A stretch of 64,000 nucleotides of DNA from the NCBI GenBank assembly GCA_944320815.1, contig CALUIZ010000015.1:1-64000 (forward strand), in the 5' to 3' direction. The notes beneath the pieces were generated by a model that had not been told where the DNA came from, did no database searches, and saw only the letters and a list, made by a program, of their open reading frames with translations. This document shows, piece by piece, positions 53,041 to 61,333 of the stretch. The stretch's first letter is position 1. Every line of letters starts with the position of its first letter. This stretch comes from an uncultured Phocaeicola sp. GTDB lineage: Bacteria; Bacteroidota; Bacteroidia; Bacteroidales; Bacteroidaceae. A program made the position numbers and the translations under genes.

Positions 53041-53361
53041 GCGTTTCCCGTTCCTTTTTCAGGTACCTTGTTCTTTATGGCGATATTCGTTGCAGGCACT
53101 CGGAAAACTTTCTTCAGGCTGTGGAGTCAGCGATATGAGAATAATGGATTATAATGGTTTTCCGGGTGTAAGATGTCAGAAGAGATGTCTGGCAGGCGGT
53201 ATGCCTGCCAGCGTGTGTCGGCCGGGTTTCCTGAACAGTCAATTGTCATTGATGGCCTTTCCCTTTTTATTTCTGGGATGGACACTTCTCGTAAAACTAT
53301 GTGGGCTTATAGATGTCCATAGATTTACCGCGAGATGACGGACGGACAATGTCTGGTTCGG
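53041..53361. other. non-coding interval
   Basis: 321 bp between the amidase and zincin gene ends with no gene I can support. It has one perfect hairpin ctggcaggc-ggtat-gcctgccag (53189-53211) without a T tract. Confidence 0.5.
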
Positions 53362-54327
53362 TTAATTTTTATTGTTCTGTTGCAGAAGCTTTCTCAGTTT
53401 CTCTATTATCTCAGGAGACTGCAATTCTTTTTTCCCGGTTAGCAGAAAAGCGAAGTTATCCGCTATTATTTCCTCGGGATTGAGGATATAATCCGTGTTT
53501 TTCCCTACTTGGTTGAAGAAGTCGCTTGCTTGGCCGATGCTGTATATGACAGTCTTTCCGTTCTGTTGGACGGGAGTGAAATTTTCCCCCAGCGGAATCA
53601 GGCCGACTTTTATATAGTCGAACAATGTTTTTCCGGCATTGTATGCAGAGTCTGTATAGAGCATCATTGTGCAGTTCTGCTTTTGTCCGTTGACGGTTAC
53701 ATTGACGTAACTGTCATAACGGTTGATGTCAGGGTTGGATATCCTTTTTTCGATTATGTCTGCCGGGAACAGGATTTCGCGGTCCATTACAGTGAATCCG
53801 ATGATTTTATAGGCGGCCTTCTTGAAATCAAGGCTGCTTCTTGTCAGGATATGGCAGATTTCATGTGCAATCAGTGAGGTCAGATCGGTGTCATTCATTG
53901 TGTTGAGCGCATTTTCTCCTATGGCAATCCAGTTGCTTCGCGTATATGCACTCGCATTCCCTTCTTCTTTCATGGTTGTCTTTATGAACACCAGCTCTTT
54001 CTTGAAATTGAGTGTCAGCTTTTGTCTTTTGATTTCAGCATCGAGCGCACTGATGCTTTTTGTGATGCGTTCCTTGTCCTTGTCGCTCCAGTTCAGTGTC
54101 TGGTTCATGGCAAAGGCCAGAAGCTTTGATTTCCTTCCCTGTTCGGTTTGCAGGCGCACATTGATGTCAAACTGGTTCCATCCCCGTGTATATTCGTCTA
54201 TGTCTGTAATCAGCATTTGCGCTTCGGCTCTGGTGGCGAAGCGGAACGGGATTTTGGCGGCTTTCTGTGCGAATGTCGCGATTGCGGAAAGGCAGAGCAC
54301 TATAGTGAACAATGATTTCAGTTTCAT
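53362..54327 (-). CDS. exported zincin-type metallopeptidase
   Basis: Predicted secreted zinc peptidase, 321 residues, not matched to a named family. Signal peptide MKLKSLFTIVLCLSAIATFA. The HEXXH motif is LIAHEICHILTR (H155, E156, H159), and a downstream glutamate in NPEEIIADNFAFLL (E285 or E286) would be the third zinc ligand, as in gluzincins. No lipobox or transmembrane segment. Between, the segment with DREILFPADIIEK looks like a substrate domain. No co-transcribed partner. Confidence 0.75.
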   Translation of the reverse strand: MKLKSLFTIVLCLSAIATFAQKAAKIPFRFATRAEAQMLITDIDEYTRGWNQFDINVRLQTEQGRKSKLLAFAMNQTLNWSDKDKERITKSISALDAEIKRQKLTLNFKKELVFIKTTMKEEGNASAYTRSNWIAIGENALNTMNDTDLTSLIAHEICHILTRSSLDFKKAAYKIIGFTVMDREILFPADIIEKRISNPDINRYDSYVNVTVNGQKQNCTMMLYTDSAYNAGKTLFDYIKVGLIPLGENFTPVQQNGKTVIYSIGQASDFFNQVGKNTDYILNPEEIIADNFAFLLTGKKELQSPEIIEKLRKLLQQNNKN

Positions 54328-54445
54328 GATGATATAACGTTTATGGTGTCTTTTCAGTCTGTAAATATAGGATATTATTTTCTTTTATTCTAATTTATTC
54401 TGAAGAAAAAATGTCGGTCAAAGCCTGTGGCCGGTTTTGTCATGC

Positions 54446-54483
54446 AAAGAGCCATGCCGGAGAATATGTCGGCATGGCTCTTG
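54446..54483 (-). terminator. recA operon terminator
   Basis: Perfect 13-bp stem aagagccatgccg/cggcatggctctt (54447-54459, 54470-54482); T run on the minus strand is short. Confidence 0.7.
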
Positions 54484-54527
54484 AATGTGACTGGACAATC
54501 CTTTTATAATAGGAATGTTCCTGTAGG

Positions 54528-55577
54528 TTATTCTTTGTCTTTCAATGCGTTGAAGATAAGCGATTCCAGTTCGTCTGCAAGTTCCGGGTTGTCCTGGATG
54601 CATTGTTTGGCGGCATCACGGCCCTGTCCCAGTTTCGTGTCGTTATAGCTGTACCACGACCCGCTTTTCTTGATGATGCCCAGTTCGGCACCCAGATCGA
54701 TGATTTCTCCACTCTTGGAAATGCCTTCACCGAACATGATGTCGAATTCTGCCTTGCGGAATGGAGGTGCCACCTTGTTCTTCACCACCTTCACTCGCAC
54801 CTGGTTGCCGATTACTTCATCGCCGTCTTTCAGTTGTGAGGTACGGCGGATGTCAAGACGCACTGACGCATAGAACTTCAGCGCATTACCTCCTGTCGTT
54901 GTCTCCGGGTTACCGAACATCACGCCGATTTTTTCACGGAGCTGGTTGATGAAGATGCAGGTGGTGTTGGTCTTGTTGATGGCCGATGTCATTTTGCGGA
55001 GTGCCTGTGACATCAGTCGCGCCTGCAGTCCCACCTTGTTGTCGCCCATGTCACCTTCGATTTCCGCCTTCGGTGTCAGTGCAGCCACAGAGTCGATTAC
55101 AATGATGTCGATGGCCGATGAACGTATCAGCTGCTCCGCGATTTCAAGTGCCTGTTCGCCGTTGTCCGGTTGCGAAATCCACAGGTTGTCGATGTCCACT
55201 CCCAGTTTTGCGGCATAAAAGCGGTCGAAAGCATGTTCCGCATCGATGAAAGCGGCGATTCCTCCCGCCTTCTGCGCTTCAGCGATGGCATGAATGGCCA
55301 GTGTAGTCTTTCCGGATGATTCAGGACCATAGATTTCGATTATACGTCCTCTCGGATAGCCGCCTACACCCAGCGCGGCATTCAGTGCGATTGAACCTGT
55401 AGGAATCACTTCCACTTCCTGCACGTGGTCATCGCCCATCTTCATGATGGAACCTTTTCCGAAGCTCTTTTCGATTTTGTCCATCGCCGCCTGAAGGGCT
55501 TTCAGCTTTTCGCTGTTATTGGGTCTGGAAGGATTTTCCACCCCTCCCTCAAACTCAAGTTCGTCTTTCTTTGCCAT
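54528..55577 (-). CDS. recA: recombinase A
   Basis: Strand-exchange ATPase for recombination and the SOS response. The 349-residue protein has Walker [41 protein letters not shown] (Walker B and loop L1), [19 protein letters not shown] with [13 protein letters not shown] (loop L2), and a C-terminal domain ending FNALKDKE. It follows bcp by 5 bp on a three-gene transcript. No obvious LexA site was found. Confidence 0.97.
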   Translation of the reverse strand: MAKKDELEFEGGVENPSRPNNSEKLKALQAAMDKIEKSFGKGSIMKMGDDHVQEVEVIPTGSIALNAALGVGGYPRGRIIEIYGPESSGKTTLAIHAIAEAQKAGGIAAFIDAEHAFDRFYAAKLGVDIDNLWISQPDNGEQALEIAEQLIRSSAIDIIVIDSVAALTPKAEIEGDMGDNKVGLQARLMSQALRKMTSAINKTNTTCIFINQLREKIGVMFGNPETTTGGNALKFYASVRLDIRRTSQLKDGDEVIGNQVRVKVVKNKVAPPFRKAEFDIMFGEGISKSGEIIDLGAELGIIKKSGSWYSYNDTKLGQGRDAAKQCIQDNPELADELESLIFNALKDKE

Positions 55578-55582
55578 AATGC

Positions 55583-56032
55583 TTATTTCAATATTTGTGC
55601 GGCATGTTCTTTCGTCTTCACTTCTTTCGGAGTGATGATGCGTTCGATGATGCCGTCTTCATTTATAATAAAGGTTGTGCGGAACGTTCCCATATACTTG
55701 CGTCCGCACATGCTTTTTTCTCCCCATGCCCCGAACTGTTCAGTCAGTTTATGTTCCGTATCGGCAATCAGCGTGAACGGAAGCTGGTTCTTTTCGATGA
55801 ATCTCTGGTGTGATTTCGCATCGTTGATGCTCACTCCAATCACTTCATAACCCGCATCGCGCAGTTCCGCATAATTGTCGCGGAGGTTGCAGGCCTGGGC
55901 CGTGCATCCTGAAGTCATGTCCTTCGGATAAAAATAGAGTACGACTTTCTTTCCTCTGTAGTCGCTCAGATGTATTTCTTCCCCTTTCTCGTTCAGGCCG
56001 AGAATGTCGGGTGCCTTATCTCCTACGTTCAT
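55583..56032 (-). CDS. bcp: thioredoxin-dependent peroxiredoxin (Bcp/PrxQ)
   Basis: Reduces hydroperoxides. The 149-residue protein begins [20 protein letters not shown]. The peroxidatic Cys is in [18 protein letters not shown], with the PrxQ-type second Cys five residues later (GCTAQAC). [16 protein letters not shown] is the late fold segment. Sits between carboxyspermidine dehydrogenase (77 bp) and recA (5 bp), linking oxidative defence with DNA repair. Confidence 0.93.
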   Translation of the reverse strand: MNVGDKAPDILGLNEKGEEIHLSDYRGKKVVLYFYPKDMTSGCTAQACNLRDNYAELRDAGYEVIGVSINDAKSHQRFIEKNQLPFTLIADTEHKLTEQFGAWGEKSMCGRKYMGTFRTTFIINEDGIIERIITPKEVKTKEHAAQILK

Positions 56033-56109
56033 GTTGTCAGTTAATAATTAATAATTAACAGTTGATGATTAATACATTGTTCCTTATTCTTTGTTCACTG
56101 TTCACTGAA

Positions 56110-57303
56110 TTACAGTTCCAGATCTCCGTCGAACACTTCATGCCACGGCAGTCCGTTCTTGTTCAGTTCGTCCATGAACGGATCCGGGTCGAACTCTTCC
56201 ACATTCCATACACCCGGACGTTTCCACAACCCTTTCAGGAACATCATGGCCCCGATCATGGCAGGCACTCCGGTAGTATAGCTTACACCCTGCATGCCGG
56301 TTTCCTTGTAGGCTTCCTGGTGCGAGCAGTTGTTGTACACATAATAAGTACGCTCCTTTCCGTCCTTCATGCCACGGATACGGCATCCGATAGAAGTCTC
56401 CCCTTCGTAGTTCTCGCCCAAATCCTGCGGGTTGGGGAGCACAGCCTTCAGGAACTGGAGAGGCACGATTTCCATACCGTTGTAATTGATGGGGTCGATT
56501 CTCGCCATGCCGATATTCTGGATTACCCGGAGATGGGTCAGGTATTCCTGTCCGAAAGTCATCCAGAAACGTGCGCGCTTGATGGTGGGGAAGTTCTTGA
56601 CCAGCGATTCCAGCTCTTCGTGATAAAGCAGATAAGAGTCGCGCGGACCGATGTTCGGATAAGTCAGAGCCTTGTGGAATTCCAGCGGCTTGGTGGTAAT
56701 CCATTTTCCGTCTTCGTAGTATCGTCCGTTCTGGGTGATTTCACGGATGTTGATTTCCGGATTGAAGTTGGTGGCGAATGCCTTATGATGGTTCCCCGCG
56801 TTGCAGTCCACGATGTCGAGGTATTGTATTTCGTCGAAATGATGCTTTGCCGCATAAGCAGTGTACACACCGCTCACTCCCGGGTCGAACCCGCATCCCA
56901 GTATGGCGGTGAGACCGGCCTCCTCGAAGCGTTTCTTGTAAGCCCACTGCCAGCTGTATTCAAAGTGAGCCACATCTTTCGGCTCATAGTTTGCCGTGTC
57001 CAGATAGTTTACTCCGCTCTTCAGGCAGGCTTCCATGATGGTCAGGTCCTGATAGGGGAGAGCCACGTTGATAACGATTTCAGGCTTGAAGCTGTTGAAC
57101 AAAGCCACCAGTTCGTCCACATTGTCCGCATCCACTTTGGCGGTCTTGATGGCAGGGTTACCGATTGCCTTGACAATCGCGTCACATTTTGATTGGGTGC
57201 GGCTTGCGATCATGATTTCAGTGAAAACTTCAGGATGCTGGGCCACTTTGTGTGCAACAACGGTACCTACGCCGCCTGCACCGATAATCAATACTTTACT
57301 CAT
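56110..57303 (-). CDS. carboxy(nor)spermidine dehydrogenase
   Basis: NADPH-dependent reductive condensation of putrescine (or diaminopropane) with aspartate semialdehyde in the alternative spermidine pathway. The 397-residue saccharopine-dehydrogenase-family protein has the Rossmann motif VLIIGAGGVGTVVAHK, then ILGCGFDPGVSGVYTAYA and MTFGQEYLTHLRVIQNIG. The C terminus is WKRPGVWNVEEFDPDPFMDE, as in known CASDH proteins of gut Bacteroidales. First gene of the CASDH-bcp-recA transcript. A true lysine-pathway saccharopine dehydrogenase is unlikely in this lineage. Confidence 0.87.
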   Translation of the reverse strand: MSKVLIIGAGGVGTVVAHKVAQHPEVFTEIMIASRTQSKCDAIVKAIGNPAIKTAKVDADNVDELVALFNSFKPEIVINVALPYQDLTIMEACLKSGVNYLDTANYEPKDVAHFEYSWQWAYKKRFEEAGLTAILGCGFDPGVSGVYTAYAAKHHFDEIQYLDIVDCNAGNHHKAFATNFNPEINIREITQNGRYYEDGKWITTKPLEFHKALTYPNIGPRDSYLLYHEELESLVKNFPTIKRARFWMTFGQEYLTHLRVIQNIGMARIDPINYNGMEIVPLQFLKAVLPNPQDLGENYEGETSIGCRIRGMKDGKERTYYVYNNCSHQEAYKETGMQGVSYTTGVPAMIGAMMFLKGLWKRPGVWNVEEFDPDPFMDELNKNGLPWHEVFDGDLEL

Positions 57304-57348
57304 TCTTTGTGTTGGTTTTATGTCCGGTAAACGTTACCGTTCGACAGG

Positions 57349-57377
57349 CAAAGATAAGAAATAATTCTAAATCGCAA
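57349..57377 (-). promoter_or_regulatory. promoter of the CASDH-bcp-recA operon
   Basis: -7 TATCTTTG (57356-57349) and -33 TTG (57377-57375), 18-bp spacer. A small hairpin cggtaa-acg-ttaccg (57325-57339) lies at the transcript's 5' end. Confidence 0.6.
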
Positions 57378-57399
57378 TGCAGTATTCGGGATATATCCG

Positions 57400-57407
57400 T
57401 ATTTTTG
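57400..57407 (+). promoter_or_regulatory. -7 box upstream of the META lipoprotein gene
   Basis: TATTTTTG, leaving a leader of about 185 nt before the ATG at 57599; a 55-codon frame inside it is not convincing. Confidence 0.45.
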
Positions 57408-57598
57408 CAGATGAACAATCTTACGGACGGAAACGTTGTTTCCATGACGCTTTGGCGTGCCTTTCCGCAGACGGAAAATAACGGGCTGTTTCGATGGAAA
57501 CTCCGTGATGTTCGGAACAAAGCATGCGGATGTTCTGTGGAGGATTTCCCGGACTTGTGGGGATTGTGGATTTTGTAGATTTTTTAATTAGATGAAGT

Positions 57599-58399
57599 AT
57601 GAAGAAGACAATGTTTTGTGCGGCCGTTTTTGCCGCATTGTGTATGGCCGGTTGCGGAACCGGGAAAAAGGCGGTTGCAGTCATGGACTTCTCCGGTGAG
57701 TGGGATATAGTGAATGTGAAGGGTGAGTCGGTAAATGCGGAAGAAACTCCTTATATAGGGTTCGACCAGACGACGAACCGGGTGTATGGCCATGCCGGAT
57801 GCAACCGTCTGATGGGAGCTTATCATGTGGATTCGGTGGAGACCGGAAAGATGAACTTCGAACAGGTGGCCACTACACGGATGATGTGTCCCGACATGAG
57901 TCTGGAACAGAACGTGCTTGATGCGCTGAACAAGGTGGCGGGGTTTGTGCAGACCGGTGATACGGTGGAACTGAAGGATGCGGACGGCAAGGCACTGATG
58001 ACGCTGCAGAAGCGGGTGAAACCGGCTGTGACGCTTGGCGACCTGGCCGGAAGATGGGTCATTACGAACATTGGTTCTGTAGCGGTGGGAGAAGTGGAGA
58101 AGACACCGGAGCTGAACTTCGATCTGGACGCGAAACGTGTGCACGGAAATGCGAGCTGCAACACGATCAATGGAAGCTTCTCTCAGGAGGAAGGAAAGGA
58201 CAATTCCCTGCGCTTCTCTCAGATGATTTCTACCATGATGGCCTGTCCGAACATGGAAACAGAGCGGAATATTCTCGATGCGCTTGACAAGGTGAGAACT
58301 TTTGATGCGGGCGAGGAAGAGGGGACGGTTGTCTTGCTCGATGAAGGCGGTTTTCCGGTTCTGACACTGCTGCATGCCGAAGCGGCTCCGGCCGAGTGA
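57599..58399 (+). CDS. lipoprotein with two META domains
   Basis: The 266-residue lipoprotein (lipobox CMAGC) contains two META/HslJ-like domains in tandem. The first has GEWDIVNVKGESV, PYIGFDQTTNRVYGHAGCNR and TTRMMCPDM; the second has GRWVITNIGSVAV, ELNFDLDAKRVHGNASCNTI and ISTMMACPNM. In other bacteria HslJ-like META proteins are heat-inducible and affect antibiotic tolerance. The paired GCNR/ASCN and MxCP cysteines suggest conserved disulfides. Function unknown. Confidence 0.88.
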   Translation: MKKTMFCAAVFAALCMAGCGTGKKAVAVMDFSGEWDIVNVKGESVNAEETPYIGFDQTTNRVYGHAGCNRLMGAYHVDSVETGKMNFEQVATTRMMCPDMSLEQNVLDALNKVAGFVQTGDTVELKDADGKALMTLQKRVKPAVTLGDLAGRWVITNIGSVAVGEVEKTPELNFDLDAKRVHGNASCNTINGSFSQEEGKDNSLRFSQMISTMMACPNMETERNILDALDKVRTFDAGEEEGTVVLLDEGGFPVLTLLHAEAAPAE

Positions 58400-58449
58400 A
58401 AACAAACATGCTTTGCCGGCAAAGATTCGGGAAAGTCGAATTAAAGTGT

Positions 58450-58457
58450 TATCTTTG
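58450..58457 (+). promoter_or_regulatory. purT -7 box
   Basis: TATCTTTG 26 bp before the purT ATG. Confidence 0.6.
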
Positions 58458-58483
58458 CGGATATACTTAAATATCAAACGATC

Positions 58484-59653
58484 ATGACTAAAAAAATACT
58501 TTTGCTGGGTTCCGGCGAATTGGGCAAGGAATTCGTGATTGCCGCCAAACGTCTGGGGCAGTATGTGATTGCGTGTGACTCATACGAGGGTGCGCCGGCC
58601 ATGCAGGTGGCCGATGCCTGCGAAGTGTTCAGTATGCTTGACGGGGAAGCTCTGGACAGGGTGGTGGCGAAATATCGTCCCGACATCATCGTGCCCGAAA
58701 TTGAGGCTATCCGGACCGAACGTCTTTATCATCTTGAAAAAGAGGGCGTTCAGGTTGTCCCCAGTGCACGTGCGGTGAATTTTACGATGAACCGTAAGGC
58801 TATCCGTGATCTGGCGGCCAAGGAGCTGGGGTTGAAGACTGCGAAATATTTTTATGCCTCTTCTTTTGAGGAACTGAAGGAAGCGGCCGATAAAATCGGT
58901 TATCCGTGTGTCATCAAGCCGCTTATGTCGTCTTCCGGAAAGGGCCAGTCGGTCGCTAAGGGACCTGAAGACTTGCAGTATTCATGGGATTACGGATGCC
59001 ATGGAAGCCGTGGCGACATCAAGGAACTGATTGTGGAGGAATTCATCCATTTTGACAGTGAAATCACGTTACTTACCGTCACCCAGAAAAACGGTCCTAC
59101 CTTGTTCTGTCCGCCTATCGGACATGTACAGAAGGGAGGAGATTACCGTGAAAGTTTCCAGCCGGCCCATATTGCCCCCGAACACTTGGCTGAGGCTCAG
59201 CGTATGGCTGCCAAGGTGACCGAAGCTCTGACGGGATATGGAATCTGGGGTGTTGAATTTTTCCTGAGCCATGAGAACGGGGTCTATTTCTCAGAATTGT
59301 CTCCCCGTCCGCACGACACAGGTATGGTAACACTTGCCAATACGCAGAATCTCAATGAGTTTGAACTTCATCTTTATGCAATATTGGGCTTGCCTATCCC
59401 TGGAATCACGCAGGAGCATATCGGGGCCAGCGCAGTGATTCTTTCGCCTGTTGCCAGCAAGGAGGCACCCCGTTATAAAGGGGAGGAGCTGGTCTGCTCC
59501 CAGCCTGATACGTATCTGCGTATTTTCGGCAAGCCGACGACTCGCGTGAACCGCAGGATGGGAGTTGTGGTTTGTTACGATAAGGTTGGAGGTGATCTGG
59601 ATGCTTTGCGCGACAAGTGCAAGGCACTCGCTTCAAAAGTGGAAGTGTATTGA
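58484..59653 (+). CDS. purT: formate-dependent GAR transformylase
   Basis: Third step of purine synthesis using formate and ATP instead of formyl-folate. The 389-residue ATP-grasp protein begins [20 protein letters not shown]. It has [32 protein letters not shown] (ATP-binding P-loop), [35 protein letters not shown] with [12 protein letters not shown]. Monocistronic. purL lies 1.7 kb downstream on the other strand. Confidence 0.95.
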   Translation: MTKKILLLGSGELGKEFVIAAKRLGQYVIACDSYEGAPAMQVADACEVFSMLDGEALDRVVAKYRPDIIVPEIEAIRTERLYHLEKEGVQVVPSARAVNFTMNRKAIRDLAAKELGLKTAKYFYASSFEELKEAADKIGYPCVIKPLMSSSGKGQSVAKGPEDLQYSWDYGCHGSRGDIKELIVEEFIHFDSEITLLTVTQKNGPTLFCPPIGHVQKGGDYRESFQPAHIAPEHLAEAQRMAAKVTEALTGYGIWGVEFFLSHENGVYFSELSPRPHDTGMVTLANTQNLNEFELHLYAILGLPIPGITQEHIGASAVILSPVASKEAPRYKGEELVCSQPDTYLRIFGKPTTRVNRRMGVVVCYDKVGGDLDALRDKCKALASKVEVY

Positions 59654-59814
59654 TAATAAGTCAGTTATTGGGTATGGCGGATTCATATGTGGCGATTGTT
59701 CACGTGTGAATCCGTTTTTTTATGGATTTGATTGATTTCTTGACTTATATCATGAAAAGGTGAGTGGCTGAAATGTTTTTGTCGTTTCGTTAAGTCTGGA
59801 GTAAACAGAAGACT

Positions 59815-59822
59815 TATCTTTG
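59815..59822 (+). promoter_or_regulatory. -7 box of the orphan GH13 C-terminal gene
   Basis: TATCTTTG 25 bp before the ATG at 59848. Confidence 0.55.
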
Positions 59823-59847
59823 TCACGCAAAACCAAACTAAACAGCT

Positions 59848-60099
59848 ATGACAGAAAACAAAACAGTGAAGTATTGCATTCCTCAGCAGGGAATTTACAT
59901 GTATGCTCGTATGCGTGACGGAAAAATGGGAATGATTGTACTGAACAGTACGGACCACGAACAGACCGTGTCGGCTGAATACTACAAGCCGTTGGTCAAG
60001 GATTCTAAGTCGGGACGGGAGATTTCTACAGGAAGGACAATTGATTTTTCTCAAAGCCTGACACTTTCTCCACGCAAATCATTGGTCATTGAATTTTAA
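59848..60099 (+). CDS. orphan cyclomaltodextrinase C-terminal domain
   Basis: The 83-residue protein corresponds to the C-terminal beta domain of SusA-like neopullulanases/cyclomaltodextrinases (Cyc-maltodext_C): KTVKYCIPQQGIYMYARM, KMGMIVLNSTDHEQTVSAEY, REISTGRTIDFSQ and LTLSPRKSLVIEF. The catalytic GH13 domain is missing and no trace of it precedes the ATG. It could be a deletion remnant or a small stand-alone beta protein, since it keeps a promoter, an ATG and an intact frame. No signal peptide. Confidence 0.65.
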   Translation: MTENKTVKYCIPQQGIYMYARMRDGKMGMIVLNSTDHEQTVSAEYYKPLVKDSKSGREISTGRTIDFSQSLTLSPRKSLVIEF

Positions 60100-60116
60100 G
60101 AGAGTTTTTTTAGTTG

Positions 60117-60172
60117 ATTAAAAAAGAGCGGAAGAATGTTGCATGTTGAATGCTTCTCTTCCGCTCTTTAAT
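60117..60172. terminator. bidirectional terminator
   Basis: 13-bp stem aaagagcggaaga/tcttccgctcttt (60123-60135, 60157-60169), flanked by A and T runs; best on the minus strand, for ilvE. Confidence 0.85.
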
Positions 60173-60184
60173 TTATGTGGCTTG

Positions 60185-61204
60185 TCAGTCGAGTACGGTT
60201 ACCCATCCGTAAGGGTCTGTTTCATCACCGTATTGGATGGCACGCAGCTTGTTGTACAGCTTCTCGCTGATTGGGCCCGGTTTGCCGTCCTTGGCAATTA
60301 CATACGACTTGTTGTTCTCCAAATCATCGATTCGTTCAATCGGGCTGATTACGGCTGCCGTTCCGCATGCGCCTGCTTCTTCAAAAGTCATCAGTTCTTC
60401 TTCCGGAATCGGGCGGCGTTCCACCTTCAGACCCATATCTTCCGCCAACTGCATCAAGCTCCGGTTAGTGATTGACGGGAGGATGGAGGTAGAAAGCGGT
60501 GTGATGTAAGTGTTGTTCTTGATGCCGAAGAAATTGGCCGCACCACATTCGTCAATGTACTTCTTCTCTTTTGCATCCAGATAAAATTCGCTGGCATAGC
60601 CTGCATCGTGGGCCATCTTGTTGGCGCGGAGACTTGCCGCATAATTCCCTCCCACTTTGAACGTTCCAGTACCAAGTGGTGCTGCACGGTCGTATTGGCG
60701 GATGATTACGTAAGGATTGGTTGCAAAACCTCCCTTGAAGTATGGGCCTACCGGAGTGACGAATACCACAAAAAGATATTCTTTGGCAGGATGGACACCG
60801 ACCTGTGCTCCGGTTCCTATAAGCAGCGGACGTATGTAGAGAGAAGCACCGCTTTCATAAGGCGGAATGAAACGTTCATTGGCTTTTACGACTTTCTTTA
60901 CGGCTTCGCAGAATGTTTCAGTCGGAAGTTCCGGCATCAGGATGCCGCGGCATGTGCTTTGCAGACGTTCAGCATTCGCTTCTGGACGGAAGATACGGAT
61001 TTTCCCGTCCTTTCCACGATAAGCTTTCAGTCCTTCAAATGCTTCCTGACCATAGTGAAGGCAGGTTGCGGCCATATGAATGTTCAGGGTCTCTTCCGAG
61101 CAGAGTTCGAGTTCACCCCATTTCCCGTCGCGATAATAGCAGCGTACGTTATAATCTGTTTTCATGTAACCGAATGACAGATTCGACCAGTCAATTTCTT
61201 TCAT
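60185..61204 (-). CDS. ilvE: branched-chain amino acid aminotransferase
   Basis: Transaminates the keto acids of Leu, Ile and Val. The 339-residue fold-type IV PLP protein has HYGQEAFEGLKAYRGKDGKI, LYIRPLLIGTGAQ, the PLP Lys in GTFKVGGNYAASL, EKKYIDECGAANFFGIK and EEAGACGTAAVISPI. Monocistronic with a promoter overlapping the purL terminator; there is no room for an amino-acid leader peptide in its roughly 40-nt leader. Confidence 0.94.
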   Translation of the reverse strand: MKEIDWSNLSFGYMKTDYNVRCYYRDGKWGELELCSEETLNIHMAATCLHYGQEAFEGLKAYRGKDGKIRIFRPEANAERLQSTCRGILMPELPTETFCEAVKKVVKANERFIPPYESGASLYIRPLLIGTGAQVGVHPAKEYLFVVFVTPVGPYFKGGFATNPYVIIRQYDRAAPLGTGTFKVGGNYAASLRANKMAHDAGYASEFYLDAKEKKYIDECGAANFFGIKNNTYITPLSTSILPSITNRSLMQLAEDMGLKVERRPIPEEELMTFEEAGACGTAAVISPIERIDDLENNKSYVIAKDGKPGPISEKLYNKLRAIQYGDETDPYGWVTVLD

Positions 61205-61245
61205 ATTTATATTCTTTTTAAGTGTTTTTCTTTCTTGTGAGAAAG

Positions 61246-61276
61246 CAAAAGTACATTTTTTTTTACATAAAACAAA
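61246..61276 (-). promoter_or_regulatory. ilvE promoter
   Basis: -33 TTTG (61276-61273), 19-bp spacer, -7 TACTTTTG (61253-61246). The -33 touches the foot of the purL terminator stem. Confidence 0.7.
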
Positions 61277-61310
61277 AGGTCGGGAACTTTTTGTATATAT
61301 TCCCGACCTT
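61270..61310 (-). terminator. purL terminator
   Basis: Perfect 11-bp stem aaggtcgggaa/ttcccgacctt (61276-61286, 61300-61310), followed on the minus strand by ttgtttta. Confidence 0.8.
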
Positions 61311-61333
61311 GGTTATGAAAAAATAAAAGGATT

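Noticed and set aside
57411..57578. 55-codon frame just after a -7 box, upstream of the META lipoprotein gene
   Set aside because: No domain, signal or conserved composition; it ends in a GT-rich repeat-like stretch. More likely untranslated leader.
61205..61245. Amino-acid leader peptide or attenuator before ilvE
   Set aside because: The leader is only about 40 nt with no start codon, aliphatic codon run or terminator.
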